A DNA stretch of 64,000 nucleotides, from NCBI GenBank assembly GCA_000499405.2, contig HG738139.1, positions 12,238,398 through 12,302,397 of the forward strand, read 5' to 3'. Under the pieces are notes generated by a model that worked only from the letters and a program-made list of their open reading frames with translations, had not been told where the DNA came from and did not search any database. The position numbers were made by a program, and so were the translations under genes. Positions 1-14,170 of the stretch are shown here, in pieces. Positions within the stretch are counted from its first letter, which is position 1; each line of letters starts with the position of its first letter. This stretch comes from Onchocerca volvulus (taxonomy: Eukaryota > Nematoda > Chromadorea > Rhabditida > Onchocercidae).

Positions 1-2569
1 CTATTATGCAGAAAATTTATATATAATGAAAAGAACAAAAAGAAATAAATTTTTGAAATTCAGTATTTTAAATTCCAAAACTTTAGTTGAAAAATTTACT
101 TACTTAAACTTAATACTTTTTTCAAAACTTTGCTTAAATTTACTTATTTAACTTATTTGTTGAAAGTAAAGTTTTGTTGTTCATGGAAACAAAATTAAAG
201 AAAGTTCCTAAATATTCAGGAAATATTCAGTTTAAAATTTCAAAACTCACTTTATCTATTTAATTCACTTATTGAAAATCGAAAATTTCATCGGTTATGG
301 ATGCAATTTAAAGAAAAAGTTCATCAAATGTTCAAGAAAAAATCCAATAGTTGAACTGTGACATAAAGCCTGGTCCTCAAACTAGAATTTCTTTCATTGA
401 AAGCCAATATTGCTGGAGAAAAATTTTGTGATTTCAAGACAAAAAGAATTGCGAAATCGCAAAAATTGCGAAAGAATTTATGCATAAACAATTCAACTAT
501 TTGGCTTTTTTTGGTTTCAACTTTTTGTTTAATTGAATTACTTAGATAAATAAACATAATAGCACGAAAGAGTAACTATTAATGATTAAAAAAGACAATA
601 AGAAATGATCACTGTTAAGATCTAAAATGTAATAAAAATTTCGCAAATAAAATTTTAGTATCATTTTAGATTTTAATAATATCCTATTGAATTTGAATTA
701 AACCGAAATTCAAATGATATTTAGGGCTGAAGGTCAGAGAAAATTGAGATGTAAATTGTGATGAAAAATGAATTAATTTCTTGACGCATTTCAAAAACAA
801 AAAACAAAAAAATGAGATAATTCGTTTTTTTTTTTGAATTTCTTCTAAGAGAAATAGTTTTTATGAAATAAAAAAAGAAAAACTGGAATAATGGAATAAG
901 AGAAAAGATTAATAGAGATATTTCAAGAAAAGGAAAGTGCACAAAAAAATAGAATGTACTTTTTGAAATTAAAAAAAAATTTTTGCAAACATTTTTTTTT
1001 TTTTTTTTTTGAAAGCTAACGATTAGAATTTTAATAGAACATAAATGAAACATTTTGATTGGAAAAATTTTACTAGAATTTCAGTAATAGAATTTTAATG
1101 AATATAAATGTATAGAAATAGAAAAATGCGCCAGAAATTTGTAAAAAAGTTTAGTAAAAATTTAAGTTTTAAAATAGTATTATATCATTTGCAGTAATTG
1201 AATTTAAAATAGCATATAATTATTTTTATGCTTTCTCCTTAATTCTTAAAAAAAAATTTAATTAAGATTAAAGAATAAACAACAAACACATTCCAACGAG
1301 TAATTAGAATTGGTCAGAAAAATAGTGAAGCTTGAGGCTGGTGAACAAATAGAAGCTTGGGCCTAGGAGATTTAGGTCTGTTACTAAAGTACTGAATCTA
1401 ATTTTTTTGGCTAAGTTTCATTTTTTAATTTCAAATTCTGTTCATTTATTATATTATTTGATCACTTATATTTTTCCAAAATAAAACAACCTAAACTCAT
1501 AATCATATCGAAAATCGAAATGAAAGAATTTGCGTATTTTCATTTTTTAATCTTTTTTAAATCGCGCTGAATCATTCTGCAAAAAAAGGAAAGTTCGGAA
1601 AGTTCGAATAAAAAAAAAAATGCTGAAAAATCATTCAGCCGAACCTAAAAAAAAAAACGAAGTTATTACTTAAGATCAAAACCAGTTTGACCTTTAAATA
1701 TTAAAGTTAAAAAAGAAAAAAAAAAAGGAAATTATCATAAATTTACATTTCAATTCAAACGAAAAAAAAAGCATCCATTTTCGGAATGGTTTAGAAAAAG
1801 CGAAATGCTTTTTTTTTTTAAGTAATCCATTTCTTATTTTTATATGTCCTTGTCTGCTGCGACATTTCAATTACGATGTAATATTAAAGCAAAACGAACG
1901 ATTTTTCGTTTGTTGTGGAATTCGGGAAAAAAAAAGAAGATTGAGAATCGAACGCGAATAGTCTACAATGCTGTCTCAAATTATTAGTTTAATATTTAAA
2001 ATATTATTCTAACGAATAATTCGAATTAAAATTTTTTTTTAAAATTCAAATTTATAAGTAACTAACGAGATAGCTAACATTTTTCTGCCAAAAGTATTAA
2101 TCAAAAATCAAAACAAAGATTTCGTAGCAATTATTGAAATCTTATTTGGTAAGTGATAAAAGTGATAAGAAACGAAGATATACAATATGATAAGGAAGTA
2201 AAATGCCATTATTGCTGTGCAATTCTGATAAAGTGCAAATATACTCAGAATAAATACATTTCGAACAGAAATGGAGCAAAAATTAAGAAATAAATGAAAT
2301 ATTCGCAAAAAATTTTCTTGGCTCCCATATTTCAATCTTAGGCTCTAATTTTATCGAATTTATTTTGAAATTAAAGCTATCATTTGATAAAGGAGACGAA
2401 TAAAACCTGTGATGAAGATAGAAAAAAAAAAAAAAATGAAACATTTTCTTGGCCATATTTTTTCAATCCTAGGCTTTAATTTCATCGAATTTATTTTGAA
2501 AGCAACGCTGTTATTTGACCTGGATGAAGAATAGCATGAAATAAAGGTAAAAACAAATAAAATGATCGG
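1..2569. other. AT-rich intergenic tract, no gene seen
   Basis: Very AT-rich sequence with many A and T runs. The open frames here are short, low-complexity and Phe/Lys/Asn-rich, as expected by chance. I see no splice-linked coding signal. The only structure is local duplication, for example the pair of related segments at about 1024-1110 and the one at 2313-2535. Confidence 0.6.
2313..2535. repeat. Degenerate tandem duplication, ~130 bp unit
   Basis: Two diverged copies start with TTTTCTTGG at about 2313 and 2444. Both go on through ATATTTCAATC-like and TATCGAATTTATTTTGAAA-like blocks in the same order. Indels and substitutions show the duplication is old. Confidence 0.6.
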
Positions 2570-2836
2570 ATGAAATTTGGAAAGAGATGGACAGAAGAGG
2601 AGAGAGGTAAGTGGAATGAATGTACATGAAGTTAGTTACCTGTGCTCACCTGTAATTGTCATCACTTAGTTAGTTGTGATGTCTGAAGCAATATCAGTAC
2701 TATAATTGCCCTTTCAGATGAAAAGATCAAAGAGAATTGCCGCTTCTGTATTATCAAACAACAAGCAATGCGAAACAAAAGCGATCAAATTGTTGGAATG
2801 GTTGAGTTACTGAATAAAATTTACGACATCGTGTGA
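2570..2836 (+). CDS. Candidate 51-residue two-exon microprotein
   Basis: Exons 2570-2606 and 2718-2836. The first starts MKFGKRWTEEER and ends at a strong donor (GAGAGAG then GTAAGT). The second follows a good acceptor (CCCTTTCAG) and ends at TGA 2834-2836. Phase 1 matches across the 111-bp intron. The predicted protein is charged, with a C-R-F-C pair followed by a Lys/Gln-rich, partly amphipathic stretch. I recognise no family. The area is less AT-rich than its surroundings. It could be the 3' part of a longer gene, or chance: the second exon is also open in another frame beginning MKRSKR. No signal peptide is seen. Confidence 0.3.
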
Positions 2837-3582
2837 CTGACTGACTACCCACAATCAATCGGTATCATCGGAAATTATAAAAGTGGATGACGAGAAATGA
2901 CAGCATCGAAAGTTTCCCCGTCAATTAATGTCGCATTTCTTGCATATTTTCATCCAAACAATCGCATATAGATCGCAAATTTTTTCTTTTACAAATTTAC
3001 GCAAAAATCGCAAATTTATTACATCGATAATATATAAAAAATTTCCAAGCAAGCTACGACCTTAAATTTGATTGAATGGATATGCTTTATGAGTATTGAT
3101 AAATGCAAATTTTATTGAATAAAAATACTTTATCAATGTTGATAAAAATGACGGAATTTTTTCTTAATATCATATTTCCGTTAGTTTTTACTTATCTTAA
3201 TTATTTTTTAATTATCCTAATTTATTTGTTTGATATATTTGTTTGTTTCGTATTAAATAATCACTCATATTCATATTATCACAAATCGCAATATCACAAA
3301 CTTCTTAAGATTGTGATAGTGGAAATTTATCTGAAATTATTACAATGAAAACACAGCGATTTCCAATTTCTTATCGTAAATTCAATTGAATGTAGATACT
3401 TCATCAATACGATAAATACAGGAGGATTCTCGCAATTATCACATTTTTACTAATTAAAATTGTTTGTAAACTTTGAAAGTTGTTTTATGTAGCAGAAAAT
3501 AGGAATATTTAAACAAATCTATTCAAAATCTATTAATATAAAAAAAAAAATGTAAATTGTGCATATATATTGAAAGACAAAT

Positions 3583-3770
3583 AGCATGCTACATGCATGC
3601 ACATGCAAAAATATGAATTGCATGCATTTGCATTCTTATTTCTTATATTTATTATAAACAAATTCCATTAAATTTATCAATAATGAGGGAAAAAATATAT
3701 ATTTCTTGCAAAATGTAATTAGCATGTTGCATGTGCATGCAAATATGTAATGTGACATACACGATTGCAT
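3583..3770. promoter_or_regulatory. GCATGC / ATGCAAAT motif cluster
   Basis: Repeated GCATGC and TGCATG words, with an ATGCAAAT octamer near 3737. GCATG is the RBFOX RNA-binding word, and ATGCAAAT is the POU-factor octamer. No gene is adjacent, so a regulatory role is only a guess. Short alternating GCATGC runs can also arise by slippage. Confidence 0.15.
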
Positions 3771-6700
3771 TTTTACCTTTGCGTTTATCAGAAAAAAAAC
3801 TTAATATTAGGAATGTTGAAAAGAAATTCTATTTAATTGTCCTTATCATTATCATCATTATCACTATCATTTCGAACCTAAAAATATTGTTGATTTGAAA
3901 TAATTGGAACTGTAGGAATAGAATTTATTAATGAAAAAAGATAGGTAAGGAGTAATTTAAAGACAGGTAATAAATGAAGGTAAAAAATGCTTAAAATCAA
4001 TGCAATGACAAAGTAATTTAATCAGACAATACTAAAAATTAAATAATAAGTCAAATCATTTGAGTGAAATTGTCAGTCACAATAATTTAATAAATTTGTC
4101 CAGCTTCTGGCTTCAATTTTCGAATTTTTCTAGAAATTGAATAATTTTAATCAAGTAAATCGGAAAGAAGAGAAAAGTAGTTTTCTCAAAACGGTTCCAA
4201 AACAGTTTGTAAAATCTTTCCGTTCAACATTTTCTAAGCTAATTATGCTAGTTCAGATGTCTAAAAAAATGAAACTTCTGAAATGCAAATCAGCTTAGTT
4301 TTCAAATTAGCTTACTAATCATAGCTTAGTTTTTTTTTTTTTTTTTTTAAAGCTATTTCTCATCATTTATTTGCGACATTTTTGCTTGCTTGAAATTTCA
4401 ATTTTCGTAAAATTTCCCAAATTAACGACAATTTTACATTTATCAATGAAAAATTGAGAAATTTTTAATGCTTTTTTTAATAATTACTCCCGTTCAATAA
4501 TTTAGAAGAAAAATTTTTTTTTTATTCAAAAGTTAAAATTTGCTTTTTGACATGTTAATCTAGAACAACTTTTTTTTTTTTTTTAGGTAAATAAGCATGA
4601 AATCAAATTTTGGATACAAAACTTTTCTGAAGAAACTTCAAATATCGTTTCTCATAACTTATCACTTCAATTAGCTTGTATATATAACAATTTTAACGAT
4701 AAACAGTATAATTATCGTGTAATAAGGACAAGTTATATCCGAAAAAAAAGTTTTGAATTTATTTTGGAAAATTTTAAGTTCTATTCAAAAAGGCAATTTT
4801 TACGCACTAATTGTGTTCTCACAATTCAAAGAACATTGTTTGCCGAATGATTGTTCATCAAAATCAAATTCTTTTTGTGTATTTGCGAAAGTTTAACGAA
4901 TGAATTTAACAATAGATCAGAAAATAAACAATCAAACATGCTTGTTTATCATAGCCAAATTTTTTTAATACCTTTTCAAAACTACAAGCAATTTGAATGC
5001 AATCAAAAAACGGCTTAATGAGCCGAAACATCGTTTTTTCGCTTCTTTTTTTTTGCGATTTAAAAAATATTAGATATTTTAAATCATGAAAGAACAATTT
5101 TACCAAATTTTGGAGGTACAAAGAAAAGTGCAAAAATTGATATAAATTTTGAAAATCAAGTTATTGAATTTAACTTTTCAATTTTTAAGCAATTCAATGA
5201 GTTAAATTTGACAAATTTTTGAATACTTGAATATTTTAAAAGGTGTTTACAAAAATTTTATAAAAATTAACTTTGTATTTAAGTCTTTTTTGTTTAAGAG
5301 AAGTTTAAAATCTAAGTCTTCTGATGGTAACTATTTTGAATTCCTTGAAAAATGCAAAATTCTTGAATCTGAAAAGTTATTAAGTATTGTTCGTTTTAAA
5401 ATTTAACTCTCCTATCAAAAAATAAGAAACTATAATGGCCATATCGAGAAACGAAATGAAAAAAAAAAAACGAAAAGTCTTTTCGCCAACTTTTTGCCAT
5501 ATCAGTTTCTCTTTTTCATGTTAATAATTTCTGGATTTTCAACCTAATTATCATTTTCCGATATATCATGAAATTAATTACGATTATTTACTTTCTGTCT
5601 ATACTCGATCAACTTTTCAGATCATTTCAAAAACAAAGTAAAATAGAAAAAAATTTCAAAAAAAAAAAAGAAAAAATAAATATCCCTAAGGACTACAGAA
5701 TCAGAAGATTCGCACTGCAAAGAAGTGATTCACGAATCAAAAAATTTTAGGAATCTTAAAAGTCAAATTACAGAATCAGAAGATTCTGTAATTCTTAGGA
5801 AATATTAAAAAAGAAATTGTCTTTTTTCTTATATTACATTTTTTATGCATTTTTCAAAAATCACATTCACACAAATTGCGAAATTTTTTTCGCAAGCCTT
5901 TGACAGGAAATAGAAATCGCAACGAATTGGAACAAAAGATTAGCTTTTATGGCATGAAATCTGGCAACAAAAAATATATGAGAATTGCTGCATTTGGAAA
6001 ATGTAATAAATTGACAGGCGAGAAATGTGCAAATATCATTCGTAATATTGCGTGTCTCACGCTAATACGTGATTTTTAAATATTTCAATGAGAGCAGTAA
6101 AATGGATAAATGAAAATTTCTGTCTTTTAAATATACAAGAAGGGATGAAATTCTTTCGGAATTCGTTGCAGTTATAAATAATTTAGAAAAAATAAAAAGC
6201 TTTTGGAATTTTTTGCTAAAATTTCGAATTCAGCTCAAAAAATTTAAATCAGTTATGTACAAGTTTTGAAGAAAAAAAGGAATACAAATTTTGAATAAGG
6301 AAATTAATTGAAGCTGAAATTTTAAATACAATACAAACCAGCGAATGATATTTAAAATGTTTTTTTCTCGATGTTCAAAAAAAAAAAATAACATATAAAT
6401 TGTTTTTTTTTCCAATTTTTTCAAAATTTATCAGTAGAACCTAAAATATGTGTTTTTTTTGCATACTTTTGTCAAAATATGATATTTCGCTGCATTGAAT
6501 TTTTTTCCATCTTCTCATCTGAATCGTTAATTAACAAGAATCCTCATTTTTCAATCAAATAATAAAATAGGAAAATGTATTAGTTAGTTTTGAATTATCG
6601 GTAATGAATTTCATAGCAAGCAAACAAAATTTAAAAACTGCATATTCTCATAAATTTAAAAATTCATAAGATCATGACAATTATGTTTATCTGTTTTAAT

Positions 6701-9249
6701 TAATACATTCTTAAAATGCGTATTAATTGATTATGAATTTTTTATTTTTTTATTTATAAGCGAAAGTTAAAATAATGATATGAAACAAATCTTTCAATAA
6801 AAAAAAAAAAAAATCGAACTTTTGGATTTTTAAATTGGAAATTATTAACACTGATTAGATAATGACAAAATAGAGCATATTATCAGACGATTATCAAAAA
6901 ATATTGGGTTATCAATCGCGATTAGAATTAGTCCCGAATGAGATGTAAATATTTCGATAATAGAATAGTAAAAAAAACTAAAAATATCAACTCTTTTTTA
7001 AAATCTGAATTTTATGGACCATAAATGAACAACAATTACGCTCATTCATTTCATTTAAACTTTGAACGATTAAAAAGGACTAAAATGAAAAAATTTTTAA
7101 AAAAAAGTGAAATTTTCAAAATAATACTCGTTTTTTTCCTTCATCGATCAATTATTAATTTATTCGTTTTGTTGAAAATTGCTCTATTTGAACTCTTTTT
7201 TAACAAAAAAAAAAAAAAAAAAATCTTTTTAACAAAAAATTATTCCCAAATTGGTTAATACGACAATAATATATTAAAAAACTTTCTTCGTTGAGAAAAT
7301 TACTACAATCAGATGTTCTATCTTCTACTTTTGAAGTTCAAATTTTAATCCAAATTTTGAAGGACCAAGGAAAATAATAGGAATTTCAATATTTTAATTA
7401 AACATAACCATATTATTCTTTTTTTCGGAATGATTTAGATTTAATCAGTCGATAGATCAAACACTAATGTTAATGATGTTGAAGATTGATTGTTTGCCTG
7501 AAAAAAAAATTTCGAAAAATAAAAATTGAATGAAAATGAAAAGAAGAAATATGAGAAATTTCAAATTATTTCACAATTTATTAGTCATAGATCAAATAAA
7601 ACCTTAAGCATCAGAAGCATTAATTTCACAAAATGGGAATTAAAAGTCAAACAGAAGCTTTAATTTCAATTTTCATTTCATTTTAATTCCCTATTAACAT
7701 GAATGATGCTGTATATTGAATTGGTTTTTTGTAATTTTCTAATAAAAAAATTAAAAAAAGAATGAATATGCTGCTTTTCTAATATGCTGCTAACATGCTC
7801 AAAATTATAGTTGTCGAATATAAACTACTTTCAGAGAAACTTTCAAACTTATTAAAACGACATTTTGTGGGTGAGTAGAGTGAAATTGTCAATTTTTCAA
7901 TTTTTTTAACTCATTAAATTTTTGTTTATTAATTTTTACAAATAGTTCAAAATACTCAGAAATCATCAACCATTATGCAATAACAAAAAACAAAATTTAG
8001 AAAAAAATTATTTTTTAAATTAAAAAGAAATTAAAATTTAAAATTTGAGCCACAATTAAATATTTTAAAATTAAAACTGCAAAAGCTAATTTAATAATAA
8101 TTCCAAAAATTGATCTTCTTTACTAATTCCAGAAAATTCCAAAAATAATTTTAGAAATAATGGGCACATTACAAATATAAGAACAACAGTTTATCATTAA
8201 AAAAAAAACTAGACAAAAGAAAAAAAAAATTAAACGAGTAAAAATTTTCTAGGTTATAAATTTCCACAAAAAATATATTCCCTCACAGTTCAATTTTTCC
8301 GGAAAGAATTTTTCTTTTTTTAGTTTTAGGAAAAAATGAAATATTTTCGTTTCGTAATTTAACTTTTCCAGAAAAGTTTATTTTATCGATAAAGACTGAA
8401 AATCATTGTTAATTCGAATATAACAAAGAATAATTGAGAAATTTGAATGAATTATTTTGCATGCTCAATGAATGGTTTCACGAAAAATGAATGTGAAAAG
8501 GAAACAGTTTACTTAGCAATATGTAAATAAGAAATTTTGCTGATCGATGGGTAAATAGCCAAAATCGAATTCCATTAAGTATATTTTTAATTTGAGAAGA
8601 AATTTTAGTATACAATTACCAGTTTTTTTTTTTTTTTAGTAAATTTATTCTATCGAGAAAGCAAAAATTCAAATAAAAATTCAAAATCAAAATTGAGAAA
8701 TTGATAAGCAAAGAAAATTAACCGGTAATTAATAATGTTATCTTTTCGGATGCTGGATGATTTTGAAAATAGCAATAAGCTCATCGTGTTATTTTTGATA
8801 TTGCCATTTGTGATATTTATATCATTAATATTTATTTCCTCTAATTTGCTGAATTCTTTAAAAATTTATTTTAAGTTCAATTTCAGAGTAAGCATTTTGC
8901 ACATCTAAAACGGATTATCGATTAGCGAACATTGAAAATTTAATTGCTAAAATAATCTATTACAAAGACTAATTGGAATGAGGCAAAAATTCAGGCAAAC
9001 ATTAGCATCCAAAAAAAAAAAAAAAAAAAAATGAAGCTTAAGAGAAAAATATTTTCGTCATTAAAAATTTCGATTTTTTTCCCAAATTTTTTTCATAATA
9101 TATGAAAATGAGAAAAAAATGAAGAAAACAAGAAAATAGACGAAAGAGAAATTGTTGAAATATAAGTAACAAGGCAGATGTAATTCGAATTTCATTATAA
9201 AATTTTAATTAGAATGCTTTTTTTTTTTTCATCCATCCACTAATGAATT

Positions 9250-9590
9250 ATTTTCAAGAAGTTTGACGATGTGGAAAAAAATTTCTGGCAAAGAAATTAT
9301 CATAAATAGTAGAATTCAATTCCTTTCAATTCTTTGCAAGAATTTCCAAGGCAAAATTTAATTACTTAAAGTTTACTTCTACTTCACTCATAAAAAAAAA
9401 AAGAAAACCAGATTTTACATTCGATTTCACATTCTCTAAATTACTACTTTTTTGGCTAAAGAATTGTTATAATTAATAGAATTCCAGTTCCTGTCGATAT
9501 TGAAATTTTCTTCGCAAGAATTTTTTAAGACGAAATTTAGTTCTCCAAAGTTTATTTTTGCTAAATCTCCCGAAAAAAAAAACCAAGTTT
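9250..9590. repeat. Diverged tandem duplication, ~165 bp unit
   Basis: Two segments share the same order of blocks: AAGAAATTATCATAA-like, TAGAATTC(A/C)A, TTGCAAGAATTT, GGCAAAATTTA-like, AAAGTTTACTT, then a poly-A run followed by CCA(G/A)(A/T)TTTTAC. The second copy begins about 165 bp after the first. Confidence 0.5.
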
Positions 9591-11700
9591 TACGACAACT
9601 TTACTGATTTAGTGGTTTTTACTCTCTAAAATATCAATTAGCAGTATAATTACTTTCCAATAAACTTTCTAAATCCAGTAATTTCACGTATAAAACCTTT
9701 TAGGGTTTTAAAAGATTATCAGGAAAAAAGAAAAAAATGATCTCTGATAAACGATAATTGCTATCATAAAATTATTTTTAAATTACAGTAAATCCTTGCA
9801 GTGTTGTAGATTTCGGAAAATGTATTTCTACAAACTAGTTTTATAAGTAAAAAAAAAAAAAAAAAGCATTAATCGATAAGCTTGAAAGATTAAATTCTTA
9901 ACTTTTCAAATAATCGACAAGAATATTTGTATTTTTAAAATATGCTGAAGAAACTAATTAAAAAAAATTTTAATATCCTAATGAGGATGTATGCTATAAA
10001 ATTATTTCGACAAAATTAATGATTAATTGGACTTTTAATGTTTTGATTTCAAATATCGGAAAGTATTCCTTGTTTAGATATTTTCTGCTCGCAAATTTGC
10101 GAATTTCTAATTGCTGATACAATCGATTAACTGATAAGGTTTGATAATCAGTGATGTTAAAAATATCAGGTAGATTTCAAAGTTTGGTTAGGCATATGAT
10201 AAAATTTAAAAAAGTTTGATTAAGCATACAATAAAACTGGACACATGCTATTTTGACCCTAGTTTTTAGAACTTTTTCAACAACTTTAATCCTGTTCGAC
10301 TGTTACTTCATTAAGTTAGCTTCATCAAAATCAAGAATGCTTTATTTCTTAAATCAATCTGAAACATAATTTATTCATTTTAAATGATGCCAATTCATAA
10401 GATGAATTTGATGGAAATGATGGCAATATCGGAAATTGATCATTGGATTTAATTAAAATAAAATTTATTTATTTTCTGTATTATTCGTCCCGGAAAAAAA
10501 ATTTTTCGAATACAATTTAACAGATTGGAGCAGAAAGAAAGAAACCGGAACTTTTGGAAATTTTATCCTTGATTATCCTTCTTCGACAAAAATGAGTAAT
10601 TGACTATCCGAAATAAAGTTAATTAATTAAATTTTCGAATTCGACTAACTAGATCATCGATTACTAATTAACACTCTTGATGACGGCAAATAATATTTAG
10701 AAAAAAAACAATTAAATGAGTCTTAATTTTGAGAAGTTTCAAGATTAAATTTTTGGCTACTCAAAAAAATATTCTTCAAGATTACGCCTAAATGTTTTGT
10801 TGAATTCGAGACATTTTTAAAATTACAAAAAGTAATCATAAAATTAAAGTATGAAAAGAAATGTAAGAACAAAAAAAAAAAATTGTTGCAAATTTGTCAC
10901 TATGGTGTTGAAGATTATAACAAATTTAATGATAACTCTAAAATTATTTACTAATCACTTTCAGAAATTCAAAAATTCGAAATACCCAATCAATCCAACA
11001 AATTGTTCAATTTCTTTTTTGTATCTTTAATAAATTTGATCTGATAAATGTGAAAAAAATTTGATTACTGTTTCAGGAAGACTTTTTTTTCTAATAATAA
11101 CTTACATTTTGATGCCTCAATTATTACCACTTTTTTCCTAATAAATATTATCGTGACCTAATTAATTGCTTTTTGGACAAAAATACTTTGATCATTTAGT
11201 CGCATAATTTGAAATTTTTTTAATTCGTAATTATAATCACGAAAAAAGATCAAGGATCATTTCGGAAATTTATCGAAACTACAATACTTTTTTTTATATA
11301 GATAAAATTTAAATTTTAATTCAATAAATTTTAAGTAATGAATTGTTTACAAATTAAATTTGAGTTTATTAATAACAATTGAATATTTGATACAACGAAT
11401 TGAAATGAATATATTTTCATTTGTAACTTAATTATAATTTATAATTAATTTCAGCTTAGAAAATTAATTAATTGAACAATAGCTTTAGTAAAATGGAATT
11501 GGTTGATTGAATTGAAATAAATTTTCTCACGAAAGCTTAGATTTATTCAAATAGAATTTTATTTGCTTCCGTTAAATGATGAAAGAATAGGAATTATCCG
11601 ACTTAATTTTAGCAAAAATCTGCATTTTACTCAATGTCTATTTTTCGTCCTCATTCATTCTAATCTTCGATACAGTTAATCTAAGGGTCAATGAATACTA

Positions 11701-11736
11701 ATAATAATAGTAGTAGTAGTAGTAGTAGTAGTAGTA
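11701..11736. repeat. (AGT)n microsatellite
   Basis: A short AAT stretch passes into about nine uninterrupted AGT triplets before ACGAGG. It is a simple trinucleotide repeat, likely to vary in length. Confidence 0.85.
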
Positions 11737-11965
11737 CGAGGAATAGTATCAAATCGGATTATTTGGAGAAGATGATTAAAAATGAATCCACTGAAGAGGT
11801 ATATACTTGACCTTCACCATATATTCATAACCTTTTTGCAATATGGAAAGGTAAATGTAATCCTTCAAAAAAAAATTCAAAAATTAAAAAAAAAAAAAAA
11901 GAAAAGGGAAATTACAAATTTAAATCGATTAATAAAACAATATGAAATTATTCATTCCAATTGAT

Positions 11966-12300
11966 AATTCATTTAATTCATTATTTATTCCTACTGATAA
12001 TTCACTGACAATTCAGTTAATTCATTAATCATTTTAACTGATAAATCAGTTAATTCATTACTCGTTCTAAGGTTAATAATTTGAGTAATTCATTATTCAT
12101 TCTAAATTAGCGGATAATTCCGTTAACTCACTAATAATTTCGTTAATTCACTAATTATTCTAATTGATAATTTAATCAATTCATTCTTCATTCTAACTGA
12201 TAATTCAGTTAATTGATTACTCATGCTAATTGATAATTCAGTAAATTTATAACTCATTCTACTTGGTAATTCAGTTAACTTGTTCGGAATTTGTAAATTT
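11966..12300. repeat. 33-bp minisatellite
   Basis: About ten degenerate copies of a unit close to 33 bp. Each contains ATTCATT.ATTCATTCTAA followed by TGATAATTCAGTTA. Because 33 is a multiple of 3, one minus-strand frame stays open (12123-12326) and would read as an 11-residue repeat with the theme N-x-L-T-E-L-S. The lack of conserved start context or splice sites makes real coding unlikely. Confidence 0.75.
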
Positions 12301-13961
12301 ATCCAATTATCTTTCATACATTGCACATACGAAACTATAGTTCAAAATTGATTATTCAAATTTTTGGATACTAGAAAAAAACGATAAAAATCTTTTTTGT
12401 TTCACACTCATAAAAATCACAAAAAGCAACTTAACGCCTGATGATCAACAATCAAACAATCCTAATTTCTCGGATGAAATCTCAATAAAATTTATAAATT
12501 TAGGGAATACAATTTTTCGGATCCACAATGATAATTTTTGTTAAAATTAATAAAATCATCCAGTCATTACAAATATTTTAATTGTTCCAATGATAACAAC
12601 AAGCATTAAATTTTTTTGTAAATTTAAGAGAAGCGTTATTTAAGTGTTGGAAACTTCTGAAAACCTGGAAAATCGATAGTGTTCAATTGGCCTAGAAATT
12701 TGAAATGGCTATTTCAAAAATGACTTCGAAAAAATACGAGAATCAATTTTTATTCTCCACTCTTCCTTTTTTTTTTCTGAATCAAAAATTAGTCATGAAT
12801 AGAATCGTTCTGTTGCGTGATTTTTGGAAAATTTGCTTCGAGGAGAAATTTAAAATTAAATAAAATTTCGAGATTACATTAGAATTGGTTCTTAATGGTT
12901 TGTAGCCAGTGATTAGACCAATTATTTGAGGACTAGACATCGAAGATATAATAGCTTTCATGGCCTTAACAAGCTATCTGATTGAAAAATCTCGTATTTC
13001 AATCTCCCAAGAGTAATTTCACGTGATTTATAAATTAGCCTTAATTCATATCAACGAACTTAGAATAATCATTTCATTTGATTATTTGGATAAATCTAAC
13101 ATTATAAAGTTATAAAAAGTTCCAACTAAGCTGGAAAAGTTGTATTTTCCAATCATTTCATTTAGTAAGTTAGATAAATCTAACATTACTAAGTCACAAA
13201 AAATTCTGGATAAACAGCGAAAGATTGAGTAAGATTTCGGATTTCTTCTATTTTTAAAATTTTTGTCTTTTTTTTTCTAACCAATAAATTTTTCCAAAAA
13301 TCAAATATCTAAAATAGCAATGAAGAATTGAATAGCAATATTGATTGATTTTCTTACATTGTTTTTTAATAACCATTTTTTTTCTAACTTATACATTTCA
13401 AAAAAAAAAACTGAATAAACTATTTCAATTATAACGTAGGCCACACAAGCTCTTTCATTCTATCCAGAATAAAATTTCAGTACTAAAATCTAAATTAATC
13501 TTTGGCTTTTCTTTTTTTTTTGGAAAAGATATACTAATTAGATGAAAAATCATATCATTTCTTCATCTTTTATCGTAATTTTTAACAATTATATTCGTGA
13601 AAATTTCAACAAAAATTGATTCATCTGAAAGAGATTAATTTAAATCTTTCGTCTTTTTCATTAAATTTATTCCTATTCAATGATATGGAATATATCTATC
13701 CAAAGATATGCAATTTCAATTCATAATTATATCGAACTTCCTCTTTCGACTAATGAGTAAGTCAAAATTACTACATTCATCGAATATTTCCAATGAATTA
13801 CAATCATTAATGAAGAGAATATTACTATTTCTAATTAATACTACATATCATTTCATCGACTATATTCTTGTCACTTTTATTTTGAATTTATATTCGATAA
13901 GGAAATATTTAATTGAAATAAGAATCAAAATTTTAATTGAACTTTAGTTTTGACAGTGAAA

Positions 13962-14170
13962 TTCAGACATTGATAATTAAACTGAACGAAATTTCAACAA
14001 TTAAATTGAATTAATTTTAAATCTTAGCAAAGAAATTGAATTAAATTTTGACAATTGAATCGAATCAAATCTTGATAATAAAATCAAACTAAATTCTAAC
14101 AAACTAGATTGAATTAAGCCTTAACAGTTGAATTGAATCAAATATTAACAATTAAATTAAGCTGAATAAT
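13962..14170. repeat. 24-bp degenerate minisatellite
   Basis: Seven or eight diverged copies of a 24-25 bp unit resembling TTTTGACAATTGAATCGAAT plus CAAA run head to tail. The unit is AT-rich and its sequence quality falls off at both ends. Confidence 0.6.

Larger units (their letters stand above)
2837..11700. other. Gene-poor AT-rich tract
   Basis: No supported gene. It contains poly-A/T runs, a GCATGC-rich patch (about 3585-3770), a short palindrome (5770-5793), a slightly GC-richer patch with a 67-codon ORF (5876-6079) that matches nothing I know, and a diverged duplication at about 9250-9590. The remaining open frames are low-complexity. Confidence 0.55.

Noticed and set aside
5876..6079. 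67-codon ORF in a GC-richer patch, considered as a bacterial endosymbiont-derived insert
   Set aside because: No recognisable protein, no flanking homology and only a modest composition change; kept only as a note on that tract.
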